In this document: piece after piece, positions 1 through 5,612 of the stretch
Position numbering within the stretch: position 1 is the stretch's first letter
Layout: each line of letters opens with the position of its first letter
Source of the DNA: CAIZIN01 sp964483025
Lineage (GTDB): Bacteria; Patescibacteriota; Minisyncoccia; Phycocordibacterales; CAIZIN01
Reading direction: 5' to 3'
Length of the DNA: 14,178 nucleotides
NCBI GenBank assembly: GCA_964483025.1
Contig: CAYZZT010000017.1
Coordinates: 1 to 14,178 of the forward strand
Position numbers and translations under genes: made by a program
The notes under the pieces: generated by a model
What the model was told of the DNA's origin: nothing
Databases searched by the model: none
What the model saw: only the letters and a program-made list of their open reading frames with translations

Positions 1-1366
1 GCCCAATTTGTGTCCAGCTAGAACCAGAAGTAAGTTTATATTCAATAACATAATCAGTAATTGGTGAACCTCCATCAACTGCCGGCGCAGTCCAAGCCAA
101 AGAAACTTGCAAATTCCCAGCCGTTCCCCCAAGCCCCGTTGGAGCATTTGGAACAGTCACTGCTTCTTGCGCCGAAACTTGATAAAAAGTTGTTGGCGCA
201 CTTTGGTTGTTATATTCGGTGGCGATCCAGTCAGCGGAACGGGCGGTGTTGGAAATATGGAGTTCATCAAGAGACCCTTTTAAGCTTACAATTGTTTTAA
301 TTCCTCCTGATCCTGTCTCATCACCATATGTTCCAATAAGAAAGTAGAAAGGATTATCCATATTTACTCCGTTACACGAGGATATAGAAACTAAACCATC
401 AGCAACTCCATCAACATATGTTGCAATATTGCCAGTTCTATTCCAAACACTAACTATATGGTGCCAATTACCATCAGTAACGACTCTGGAATTAGTTCCA
501 ATACCATCAATATCACTACCTCCACAGTTTACGAAAAGGCCAACCTTACCTGCTGTTGTAATGTAAGAAGCCCATCTCCCCGCAGCTACTCCATATTTTG
601 ATTTAGAAACAATAACTCCTGTTTGTGATAAAGTGGTTCCTTTAAACCAAGTAGACACGGTCTGATTATTAGTCAGTAAATCATATTTATCCCCAAAGCC
701 TCCTATATGGTTAGTAGTTCCATTAAAACTCTCGGCACCACCTATTTGAGCCGAAGAAGTTGCAGTTGGTTCACCTGATGCCTGCCCACCATTACTAGCA
801 TTACTCGTAGAATCCCTGTAATCGGTGGGAGAGCCGGTGCCAGTTTCATGTAAATGCCACACGCCCTTGAAGTTAGTGTCCCAAACATTATTTTTTCCGT
901 AAGTAGCATCTGCGGCGGGTTCGGTGGCGGAGGCGTTGCCGTAATAAATGTAGTAGTAAGACGCGTTTGAAATGCTGTCGGCTTTAAACCAAAGTGCTCC
1001 TGTAGAAGAGGCCGTGCTAATGCTTTCAATTTCTCTTGCCAGTTCTGTGCCGGCGCTATTTGTTACCCTAATATCAGCACCAGTTGATTTTACATTACTC
1101 CAAAACCCAGCAGGCAAATTTGCCAAGTTAACATAAGCAGGAAAGTTAGTTTGCGTGCTTGGAACCTGCGCAGCATTAATTGTCACCTTCACCCTATAAG
1201 CCCAAGCCACCCCACCACTATACCAAGCATCCACAGCATGAGCAGTTGGCACACTAAACCCAAAAAAGTTTATAGAGACCAACACAAAAACCAAAAAGAC
1301 TGAGAAAATCTTTCTCTTTTTTTGCTCATCTCTTTTTGTTTTATTTTTCCAAAACAAAACAGACAT
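1..1366 (-). CDS. Secreted DUF2341-LamG-FN3 protein, 3' end beyond window
   Basis: About 455 codons are visible, open from the ATG at 1364-1366 to the left edge, so the C-terminus is missing. The N-terminus has a lysine/arginine-rich stretch, then a hydrophobic core (FSVFLVFVLVSINFFGF) and an AHA-like cleavage site, which indicates a signal peptide and export. Residues ~45-155 resemble DUF2341: tryptophan-rich, ending in a YYYIYYGN-type motif common in CPR and archaeal surface proteins. Residues ~165-400 look like a LamG/concanavalin-type domain, with WHHIV..WN and TYVDG motifs followed by LDELHISN. From ~405 a fibronectin type III domain starts (VPNAPTGL, then a W..P..DGG.PITDYVIEY pattern). 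Such proteins are probably surface adhesins or sugar-binding proteins; the ligand is unknown. No Shine-Dalgarno is seen; a TGTTACAAT box lies 9 nt before the ATG. Domain calls are by eye. Confidence 0.85.
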   Translation of the reverse strand, partial: MSVLFWKNKTKRDEQKKRKIFSVFLVFVLVSINFFGFSVPTAHAVDAWYSGGVAWAYRVKVTINAAQVPSTQTNFPAYVNLANLPAGFWSNVKSTGADIRVTNSAGTELAREIESISTASSTGALWFKADSISNASYYYIYYGNASATEPAADATYGKNNVWDTNFKGVWHLHETGTGSPTDYRDSTSNASNGGQASGEPTATSSAQIGGAESFNGTTNHIGGFGDKYDLLTNNQTVSTWFKGTTLSQTGVIVSKSKYGVAAGRWASYITTAGKVGLFVNCGGSDIDGIGTNSRVVTDGNWHHIVSVWNRTGNIATYVDGVADGLVSISSCNGVNMDNPFYFLIGTYGDETGSGGIKTIVSLKGSLDELHISNTARSADWIATEYNNQSAPTTFYQVSAQEAVTVPNAPTGLGGTAGNLQVSLAWTAPAVDGGSPITDYVIEYKLTSGSSWTQIG

Positions 1367-1375
1367 TTGAAGTTA

Positions 1376-1384
1376 ATTGTAACA
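1376..1384 (-). promoter_or_regulatory. Extended -10 promoter of the LamG gene
   Basis: On the minus strand the sequence reads TGTTACAAT and ends 9 nt before the ATG. This predicts an mRNA with almost no leader. No convincing -35 box is seen. It matches the promoter form found before several other genes here. Confidence 0.5.
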
Positions 1385-1448
1385 TTTTTTTTATCTAAAA
1401 AATATCAAAATCTATTCATACCATTTCTAATTTAATTAATCGTTTTTG

Positions 1449-1565
1449 TGTCATCCTTGCGAATGCGAGTGAGAAAGCATGGGTATGCTTTCGCAAGGCC
1501 GGAGTGTGACGACACGAGGCGAGGCCTACATAATTATTCAGTAGAATAATATATGGAGATCCATG
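1449..1565 (-). repeat. D hairpin with inserted three-hairpin module (copy R1)
   Basis: Read on the minus strand. Hairpin A has arms 1533-1539/1544-1550 with loop TACT. Hairpin B has arms GTGT/ACAC at 1504-1507/1512-1515 with loop CGTC. Hairpin C has arms 1473-1480/1485-1492 with loop ACCC. The usual linkers (CCTC before B, TCCGG..TTGC before C) are present. The insert spans about 1469-1556. Removing it brings together the two parts of a D hairpin with loop GAAT, whose ends are GTCATCC at 1451 and GGAGATCC near 1562. Confidence 0.8.
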
Positions 1566-1588
1566 AGAATTAGGGTTTTTCGGACTGG

Positions 1589-1608
1589 ATTCCCGTCTTC
1601 ACGGGAAT
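1589..1608. repeat. Single D hairpin (loop CTTC)
   Basis: Perfect 8-bp stem ATTCCCGT/ACGGGAAT around CTTC, flanked by GGACTGG on the left and GACAAATACG on the right, as in other D copies. It resembles the neisserial dRS3 form ATTCCC-N8-GGGAAT. The similarity is in form only; no common origin is claimed. Confidence 0.75.
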
Positions 1609-1672
1609 GACAAATACGAAGAGGTTAATTTAAAATATGAGAAAAAGAAAAAGTCTACTTTTTAGATTTAAA

Positions 1673-1681
1673 TGTTATAAT
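1673..1681 (+). promoter_or_regulatory. Extended -10 promoter, leaderless start
   Basis: TGTTATAAT ends at 1681, 6 nt before the ATG at 1688. Transcription would begin at or next to the start codon. This decides the start of the small membrane protein: an in-frame ATG at 1637 lies upstream of the promoter. Confidence 0.65.
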
Positions 1682-1687
1682 ACACTC

Positions 1688-1945
1688 ATGAAAAATAAAA
1701 CAAGGGCCTTTATTGACAGAACACCTCTCCGCTTTATTGGAGGAGCTTTTATTTTGGGCGTTGGAATTCTAGCAAAAAGTTTACCACTAATAATCCTTGG
1801 AATATTTGACCTTGGAATTAGTTTTCTTTTCTTTTTAAAGCCGACTATAGAATACAAAAAAAGATATAAACTCCCAATTATTCTTTTATATGGTTTCATA
1901 CTTATTTGGAGCGCCTTCTGGCTAACAACTCTCTTTTCACAATAA
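1688..1945 (+). CDS. Small membrane protein of unknown function
   Basis: 85 residues from the ATG at 1688. An in-frame ATG at 1637 would add 17 residues, but it sits upstream of the TGTTATAAT box, so the shorter form is preferred. After a basic N-terminus there are two or three hydrophobic segments: residues ~16-50, probably two helices separated by KSLP, and ~62-82. The loop between the last two is strongly basic (EYKKRYK), suggesting that it faces the cytoplasm. No conserved motif is recognised and no family is assigned. The gene stands alone between repeat R1 and a hairpin terminator whose left arm overlaps its TAA. Confidence 0.65.
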   Translation: MKNKTRAFIDRTPLRFIGGAFILGVGILAKSLPLIILGIFDLGISFLFFLKPTIEYKKRYKLPIILLYGFILIWSAFWLTTLFSQ

Positions 1946-1980
1946 CAAAAAACCATTCCCGAAGGGAATGATTTTTTGTT
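1944..1980 (+). terminator. Rho-independent terminator after the small membrane gene
   Basis: Stem CATTCCC/GGGAATG (1954-1960/1964-1970) is flanked by an A-run (AACAAAAAA, 1944-1952) and a complementary T-run (1972-1980). It could act in both directions, stopping read-through toward rpsT and back. The core is D-like, so a repeat may have been adopted as terminator. Confidence 0.8.
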
Positions 1981-2000
1981 ATATATAAAATATAATTCAT

Positions 2001-2127
2001 GGATCCCATATAATTATTTCTGCAAAAGTATTTTTCTGCTGAAAAATCTTTTTCACACGCCTCGCACCGTCGTGCTCCGGCCTTGCACTCAGGTACTCAC
2101 CTGAGCTCACTGAAATAATTTCTGGGA
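2001..2127 (+). repeat. Extended D hairpin with 87-bp module in its TGCT loop (copy R2)
   Basis: Module 2024-2110. A: 2030-2036/2041-2047, loop TGCT. B: GCAC/GTGC at 2064-2067/2072-2075, loop CGTC. C: 2088-2094/2099-2105, loop ACTC. The host is a longer hairpin: nine-base arms at 2012-2020 and 2112-2120 pair perfectly, and beyond them CCCA (2005-2008) pairs with TGGG (2123-2126). The host loop now reads TGC before the module and T after it, so removing exactly 87 bp restores a TGCT loop. Confidence 0.85.
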
Positions 2128-2172
2128 CGACACAAAATATAGTCGCTTTGCTAAGCTTCTTATTTTGTGTCG
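2128..2172. repeat. Two-level hairpin downstream of rpsT
   Basis: Twelve-base perfect arms at 2128-2139 and 2161-2172 enclose an inner hairpin GCTT-TGCT-AAGC at 2145-2156. It begins 2 nt past the rpsT stop and may end rpsT transcription, although no U-run follows. A sister copy with a different inner hairpin lies at 2623-2665. Confidence 0.75.
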
Positions 2173-2173
2173 C

Positions 2174-2434
2174 CTACCCTCTCTTCACCAAAGCCACAAG
2201 TCGTGACTTCTTTCTTGATGCAGTATTTTTTGAAATTGTATTCATTTTTGCAGCCTTATCAATTGCCTTCTGGGCTCCGGAAATAAGTTTTTTTGCTTCT
2301 TCTGTATTTTTAGCTAAAACAAGCTTCTTAATATCTCGAATAGTTTTGTTCATTGTCTCTTTTCGACGATGATTAAAAACCTTCTTTTTTGTCGAGGCTC
2401 GTAATGCTTTTTTTGCTGATTTTGTTATTGGCAT
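2174..2434 (-). CDS. rpsT: 30S ribosomal protein S20
   Basis: 86 residues from the ATG at 2432-2434, starting MPITKSAKKALRAS. S20 proteins have this length and begin with a basic region rich in SAKKR..S; the later part keeps the family's helical pattern (NTEEAKKLISGAQKAIDKAAK, then NTASRKKSRLV). S20 binds 16S rRNA in the body of the small subunit and is a primary assembly protein. An upstream in-frame start at 2473 would add 13 residues that do not fit the family, so it is rejected. No Shine-Dalgarno precedes the ATG. A possible -10 (TATGTT) lies about 15 nt upstream, so a very short leader is likely. The gene is monocistronic, and a hairpin (2128-2172) follows the stop directly. Confidence 0.93.
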   Translation of the reverse strand: MPITKSAKKALRASTKKKVFNHRRKETMNKTIRDIKKLVLAKNTEEAKKLISGAQKAIDKAAKMNTISKNTASRKKSRLVALVKRG

Positions 2435-2458
2435 ATGTGCGAAAACATTAACATACTT

Positions 2459-2515
2459 GCGTAAGTTTTGCAAACTTGCGCAAAGCTATTAGGCTCTAGG
2501 CGCTAGGCCCTAGCT
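2459..2515. repeat. Hairpin and short CTAGG-type repeat upstream of rpsT
   Basis: Ten-base arms at 2459-2468 and 2472-2481 pair with one G-T wobble around TGC. Next to it, about 2490-2515, lies a GC-rich run of three CTAGGC-like words that can fold back (CTAGG..CCTAG). Both lie upstream of the rpsT promoter region. Function unknown. Confidence 0.55.
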
Positions 2516-2519
2516 TTTC

Positions 2520-2627
2520 TGTCATTCCGGCGAAGGCCGGAATCCAGTCTGAAAAGTATTTGTTTTGAATTTATTATTTAGAATTTTGAATACAAAATAC
2601 TGGATCCCCGGAGTACCGAGGACGACA
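2520..2627. mobile_element. MITE-like element with D-hairpin ends
   Basis: The left end is a D hairpin, ATTCCGGC-GAAG-GCCGGAAT, at 2524-2543 followed by CCAGTCTGAAAAGTATTTG. The right end is an inverted D hairpin of the ATCC type at 2604-2623 with loop AGTA, preceded by CAAAATACTG. The interior is A+T-rich with TTTGAAT/ATTTTGAAT words. About 108 bp, no open frame. The two ends are related but carry different stems and loops. Confidence 0.65.
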
Positions 2628-2665
2628 CAAAATATAGTCGTGAATACACTTCTTATTTTGAGTCG
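2623..2665. repeat. Sister copy of the 2128-2172 hairpin
   Basis: Arms 2623-2634 and 2654-2665 pair in 11 of 12 positions and match the arms at 2128-2172. The inner hairpin differs: GTG-AATA-CAC replaces GCTT-TGCT-AAGC. It follows directly on the right end of the preceding MITE-like element. Confidence 0.7.
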
Positions 2666-2668
2666 ATT

Positions 2669-2716
2669 TGTTTCGGATTTCGTCTACCCGACCAGGGTGC
2701 TTCGTGCTTCGAATTT
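2669..2716 (-). repeat. Dispersed module shared with the ruvA-downstream MITE
   Basis: About 45 bp (GTTTCGGATTTCGTCTACCC onward, then GACCAGGGTGCTTCG) reappear in inverted orientation at about 3594-3640 inside the 155-bp element downstream of ruvA. It contains a small ACCC/GGGT hairpin. Confidence 0.7.
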
Positions 2717-2725
2717 AGATAGAAC

Positions 2726-2926
2726 TTGGATCCAAGAATATTTTTTTACTAAAAAATTTCCTGGCCACACCTCGCGTCGTCACGCTCCGGTCTTGCGAAA
2801 GCATACCCATGCTTTCTCACCCGGGAGTACCCACAAGTATTTTTCTGCTGAAAAATCTTCTGGGCACAACTCGCGCCGTCGCGCTCCGTTCTTGCAGTCG
2901 GATCCCATTCCGACTTCACGAGGATG
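2726..2926 (+). repeat. D hairpin carrying two 87-bp modules (copies R3 and R4)
   Basis: R3 is 2734-2820. A: 2740-2746/2751-2757, loop TACT. B: GCGT/ACGC at 2774-2777/2782-2785. C: 2797-2804/2809-2816, loop ACCC. R4 is 2833-2919. A: 2839-2845/2850-2856, loop TGCT. B: GCGC/GCGC at 2873-2876/2881-2884. C: 2896-2902/2909-2915, loop TCCCAT. Both modules are exactly 87 bp. Removing them joins GGATCC, CCGGGAGTACCC and GAGGATGAC into one D hairpin with an AGTA loop, close to the intact copy at 2602-2626. Confidence 0.85.
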
Positions 2927-2955
2927 ACAAACGAGAAGAGTTACCCTTAAACTTA

Positions 2956-2964
2956 TGTTATAAT
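2956..2964 (+). promoter_or_regulatory. Extended -10 promoter of ruvA
   Basis: TGTTATAAT ends 8 nt before the ruvA ATG at 2973, predicting a leaderless or nearly leaderless mRNA. No clear -35 box is seen. Confidence 0.65.
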
Positions 2965-2972
2965 CTCCATAT

Positions 2973-3548
2973 ATGCTCGCAAAACTCACAGGTAAAGTTG
3001 CCCATTTAGACATCAAATTTCTTATTCTTGATGTTAATGGTGTTGGATACAAAGTTTTTGCCACATCTGAAACCCTTGAAAAAGCCGGTGAAATCGGTGC
3101 AGATCTTTCGCTTTGGATACATCATACTATTCGTGAAGACACTTCCGACCTTTTCGGTTTCCCCACCCGAGATGCACTTGGACTTTTTGAACTACTTATT
3201 AGTGTCTCAGGTATTGGCCCAAAAACAGGATTAAATATTTTAAACCTCACAACTCCCGACACAATTCGTGAAGCAGTTGAAACTGGCGATACATCATATC
3301 TCACAAAAATATCTGGCATTGGGAAAAAGATGGCAGAAAAAATGGTAATAGAACTTCGAGACAAACTTGGAGCGCCAGACGAGAAATATGTAAGTGGCTC
3401 ACTAAAAGATGGAGCTCTTGCTATAGAAGCCCTTCAATCTCTCGGATATAGCGAAAGAGAGGCTCGCGAAGCTGTAAAGAAAATTGATAAAAATATTACA
3501 AGCACGCAGGAGATTGTGAAGGCGGCACTCAAGGTTTTAAGTAATTAA
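2973..3548 (+). CDS. ruvA: Holliday junction branch migration protein RuvA
   Basis: 191 residues, the normal length for RuvA (about 190-205). Domain I is an OB fold (residues 1-~63; MLAKLTGKV start and GVGYKVF motif). Domain II has two helix-hairpin-helix motifs, SVSGIGPKTGLNIL (~78-91) and KISGIGKKMAEKMV (~112-125), which bind junction DNA. Domain III (~145-191) has the small three-helix RuvB-contact fold (ALQSLGYSEREAREAVKK). RuvA tetramers hold the four-way junction while RuvB pumps DNA through it. The start is fixed by the promoter 8 nt upstream; no Shine-Dalgarno is present. ruvB and ruvC are not next to it here. A 155-bp MITE-like element follows 8 nt after the stop. Confidence 0.96.
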   Translation: MLAKLTGKVAHLDIKFLILDVNGVGYKVFATSETLEKAGEIGADLSLWIHHTIREDTSDLFGFPTRDALGLFELLISVSGIGPKTGLNILNLTTPDTIREAVETGDTSYLTKISGIGKKMAEKMVIELRDKLGAPDEKYVSGSLKDGALAIEALQSLGYSEREAREAVKKIDKNITSTQEIVKAALKVLSN

Positions 3549-3556
3549 ACCTCTTC

Positions 3557-3711
3557 TGTCATTCCTGCGGAGGCAGGAATCCAGTCGGTAAAATCCGAAA
3601 TTCGAAGCACCCTGGTCGGGTAGACGAAATCCGAAACAAATTCAAATATTTAAATTCTAAATTAAAAACACATACTTTTCAGACTAGATTCCTGCCTCCG
3701 CAGGAATGACA
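3557..3711. mobile_element. 155-bp MITE-like element with 30-bp inverted ends
   Basis: The ends at 3557-3586 and 3682-3711 are inverted copies, differing at one position over 30 bases (CCAG against CTAG). Each end is itself a perfect D hairpin with 8-bp arms (3561-3568/3573-3580 and 3689-3696/3701-3708). The interior holds the dispersed module also found at 2669-2716, then A+T-rich sequence. There is no coding capacity and no clear target duplication. It could also serve as ruvA terminator. Confidence 0.85.
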
Positions 3712-3763
3712 ATACGAAACACCCTTATTAAAGGGCTTATTTTGATGTAAGGTGCTAAAATAT

Positions 3764-3792
3764 TTGACTTTGTGGCCACTTAATGATATAAT
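3764..3792 (+). promoter_or_regulatory. Consensus sigma70-type promoter with full -35 box
   Basis: TTGACT at 3764-3769, a 17-nt spacer, then TATAAT at 3787-3792 preceded by TGA (extended -10). Transcription should start near 3799 and give a leader of about 58 nt. It is the only promoter in the window with a textbook -35, which suggests strong expression of the downstream small gene. Confidence 0.85.
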
Positions 3793-3811
3793 ATAAGGTA
3801 GCAAGTCAGAG

Positions 3812-3830
3812 GAGCATTCCGCTCTTCCCT
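3812..3830 (+). promoter_or_regulatory. Leader hairpin of the small orphan gene
   Basis: GAGGAGC and GCTCTTC pair over 7 bp (one G-T wobble) around ATTCC in the predicted 5' leader. It could stabilise the mRNA or affect translation; no known riboswitch is recognised. Confidence 0.5.
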
Positions 3831-3856
3831 TCTAAATTTCGCATAAAGAAAACATC

Positions 3857-4093
3857 ATGAGCACCCCAACTGTAACCAAACCGTTTAATGAACTTACGAT
3901 GGCTGAATCCAAAAATTTAGTCCGCGAGTGCAAACGTGGCGAAAATTCAGCTGAAGCTATCAAAGCTAATCTCACCAAAGCGGGATTCGATGGTTCGTCT
4001 GCCCTAGTTAGCGTCCACTCCACTTCTTGTGGTCGTATGAGTATGGCTATGGTCCTAGTCTACGGCCCAAGGCACAGAATCATCTCCTGTTGA
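3857..4093 (+). CDS. Small orphan protein, 78 aa, unknown
   Basis: 78 residues from the ATG at 3857 to a TGA at 4091-4093. No family is recognised. The sequence has a soluble, charged N-terminal half (TMAESKNLVRECKRGENSAEA, helix-like) and a second half with GFDGSSALVSVHSTSCGR and a hydrophobic strand MAMVLVYGP; two cysteines lie near the C-terminus (C58, C78). There is no signal peptide. The gene is a complete stand-alone unit: strong promoter (3764-3792), leader with hairpin, and a strong terminator (4109-4138). Base composition is visibly richer in G+C than its neighbours. The leader has no good Shine-Dalgarno next to the ATG. The alternative is that the 340-nt transcript is itself a structured RNA and the frame is chance; coding is favoured because the frame fills the space between leader and terminator. 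Confidence 0.6.
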   Translation: MSTPTVTKPFNELTMAESKNLVRECKRGENSAEAIKANLTKAGFDGSSALVSVHSTSCGRMSMAMVLVYGPRHRIISC

Positions 4094-4108
4094 ACTAAAG
4101 CGACCCCA

Positions 4109-4138
4109 AACCCCACCTAGTACAACGGTGGGGTTTTT
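4109..4138 (+). terminator. Strong rho-independent terminator
   Basis: AACCCCACC (4109-4117) pairs with GGTGGGGTT (4127-4135) around a 9-nt loop, followed by a T-run. It ends the small orphan transcript 15 nt after the stop codon. Confidence 0.92.
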
Positions 4139-4183
4139 ACTTTCTACCCACCAAAAACTAAGGACTAATAACTAAGATTGGTG

Positions 4184-4189
4184 TATTAT
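4184..4189 (+). promoter_or_regulatory. -10 box of the Mur ligase gene
   Basis: TATTAT ends 6 nt before the ATG at 4196, the same spacing as at 1676-1688 and 6147-6159. Leaderless start inferred. Confidence 0.5.
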
Positions 4190-4195
4190 AGATAA

Positions 4196-5482
4196 ATGGA
4201 AAAAATACTTAAAATTATCAAAAAATTTATACCCCGAAAAATATTCGCTAAATGCCAGCCAGCATATCACTTTTTAATTACTTTCATTGGGGCTATCATT
4301 TACCGCTTCCCTTCTAAAAAAATCCACGTGGTGGGTGTCACTGGAACAAAAGGCAAATCAAGTACAACCGAATTTACAAATGCGATTCTTGAAGAAGCAG
4401 GATACAAAACAGCCCTTTCAAATACAATTCGATTTAAAATTGGAAATGAAACAAAACCCAATATGTATAAAATGTCCATGCCTGGAAGATTTTTTATGCA
4501 AAAGTTTTTGCGAGATGCTGTGAACGAGAGGTGTACTCACGCCGTGATAGAAGTTACTTCCGAAGGTGCAAAACAATTTAGAAATAAATTTATCGATTTG
4601 GATGCTTTGATTTTTACAAATATTGCACCTGAACACATTGAGTCTCATGGTTCATTTGAAAATTATATAAAAGCAAAAGTTTCTATCGCATCGGAACTTG
4701 AGAGATCATCAAAACCTCGCCGAGTTGTAATTGCAAATACAGACGACAAAGAGGCTTACAGATTTTTGGAAAGAGATGTGAACGAAAGATATACATATGG
4801 ACTTGTGGATGCAGAACCATATATTTCAAATGAGGGCGGAGTTTTCTTCACATACAAAGGAACAAAAATGTCTTCGGAAATTAAAGGCCTATTTAATATT
4901 TATAATATGCTAGGCTCGGCAACATATGCAGATGTTTTTGGAATTGATAAAGAAATTATTGCTTCTGCGTTTTTTAAACTAAAAGAACTAAAAGGGCGAG
5001 TACAACATATAAAAACTGGGCAAGATTTTGATGTTGTTGTGGACTACGCACACACAGCAGATTCGCTCGAGGCTCTTTACAAAGCATTCCCCTATCAAAA
5101 GAAAATTTGTTTACTTGGCTCAACTGGTGGAGGGCGCGATAAATGGAAAAGACCAGCAATGGGAAAAGTGGCGGATGAGTATTGTGATTATATTATCCTT
5201 GCCGATGAAGACCCATACGATGAAGATCCTCTTACAATTATTGAAGGTGTGCAAAGTGGTATTCAAAACAAAAGTTGCGAAGTAATAATCGACCGAGCTC
5301 TCGCAATTGAAAAAGCAATACAGCTTGGGTACGAATGGCAAAAAAATGGAGAAAAAGTCGCTGTGCTAATTTCTGGTAAAGGCACCGACCCATATATTAT
5401 GGGCCCAAATGGGAGCAAAGTGGAGTGGAGTGATGCAAAGACAGCTGAAGGTGCATTGCTGAAGCACAGCAAGCCAATTTAA
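4196..5482 (+). CDS. MurE-like Mur ligase without N-terminal UDP-binding domain
   Basis: 428 residues, against about 490 for MurE. The ATP-binding P-loop GTKGKSS is at residues 50-56 rather than near 110, so the N-terminal domain that holds the UDP-MurNAc part is absent; residues 21-38 form a hydrophobic segment instead. The central ATPase domain keeps the Y..AK motif (Y157, K161, the lysine carbamylated in MurE). The C-terminal domain starts near 280 with DYAHTADSLEAL, the MurE signature. In the amino-acid-recognition loop, where meso-DAP enzymes have DNPR, this protein has ADEDPYDEDP (336-345): the arginine is Tyr. Mur ligases join an amino acid to a carboxylate with ATP. By similarity the product is a peptidoglycan precursor, but both the acceptor and the added residue are uncertain. 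Monocistronic; leaderless start inferred. Confidence 0.85.
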   Translation: MEKILKIIKKFIPRKIFAKCQPAYHFLITFIGAIIYRFPSKKIHVVGVTGTKGKSSTTEFTNAILEEAGYKTALSNTIRFKIGNETKPNMYKMSMPGRFFMQKFLRDAVNERCTHAVIEVTSEGAKQFRNKFIDLDALIFTNIAPEHIESHGSFENYIKAKVSIASELERSSKPRRVVIANTDDKEAYRFLERDVNERYTYGLVDAEPYISNEGGVFFTYKGTKMSSEIKGLFNIYNMLGSATYADVFGIDKEIIASAFFKLKELKGRVQHIKTGQDFDVVVDYAHTADSLEALYKAFPYQKKICLLGSTGGGRDKWKRPAMGKVADEYCDYIILADEDPYDEDPLTIIEGVQSGIQNKSCEVIIDRALAIEKAIQLGYEWQKNGEKVAVLISGKGTDPYIMGPNGSKVEWSDAKTAEGALLKHSKPI

Positions 5483-5503
5483 AATGTAAAATGATGTCTG
5501 CTC

Positions 5504-5605
5504 TGTCATCCTCGTAGCAACGGGGATCCAAGTCCGCACCCAGATATTAAATTTTATTTCAATGAATTCAAATTAACTTGGATCCCCGCATTCGCGAGGA
5601 GGACA
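5504..5605. mobile_element. 102-bp MITE-like element between convergent genes
   Basis: The inverted ends 5504-5533 and 5576-5605 read TGTCATCCTCG..GGGGATCCAAGT and its complement. Each end is a D hairpin, but the distal stem and loop differ: CGT-AGCA-ACG on the left, CGC-ATTC-GCG on the right. The middle is A+T-rich. It lies between the ends of the Mur ligase (+) and the methylase (-), where it could block transcription in both directions. Confidence 0.8.
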
Positions 5606-5612
5606 CCCGTGT

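Noticed and set aside
1637..1687. Upstream ATG giving a 102-aa form of the small membrane protein
   Set aside because: The TGTTATAAT promoter at 1673-1681 lies inside this extension, so the transcript would start after it.
2435..2473. Longer S20 reading from 2473
   Set aside because: S20 family proteins start at the MPITKSAKK position; the extra 13 residues have no family support.
2726..2926. CRISPR-like array
   Set aside because: Only two tandem units here, no uniform spacers, palindromic throughout, no cas genes in the window.
2565..2930. Open frames of 120 and 94 aa across the R3/R4 repeats
   Set aside because: They are made wholly of hairpin repeats, and the same kinds of translation recur at 6832-7189 and 11917-12172. 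No start signals.
3799..4138. tmRNA, RNase P RNA or 6S RNA
   Set aside because: Length is suitable, but there is no tRNA-like end, tag reading frame or P4-type core; an open frame fills most of it.
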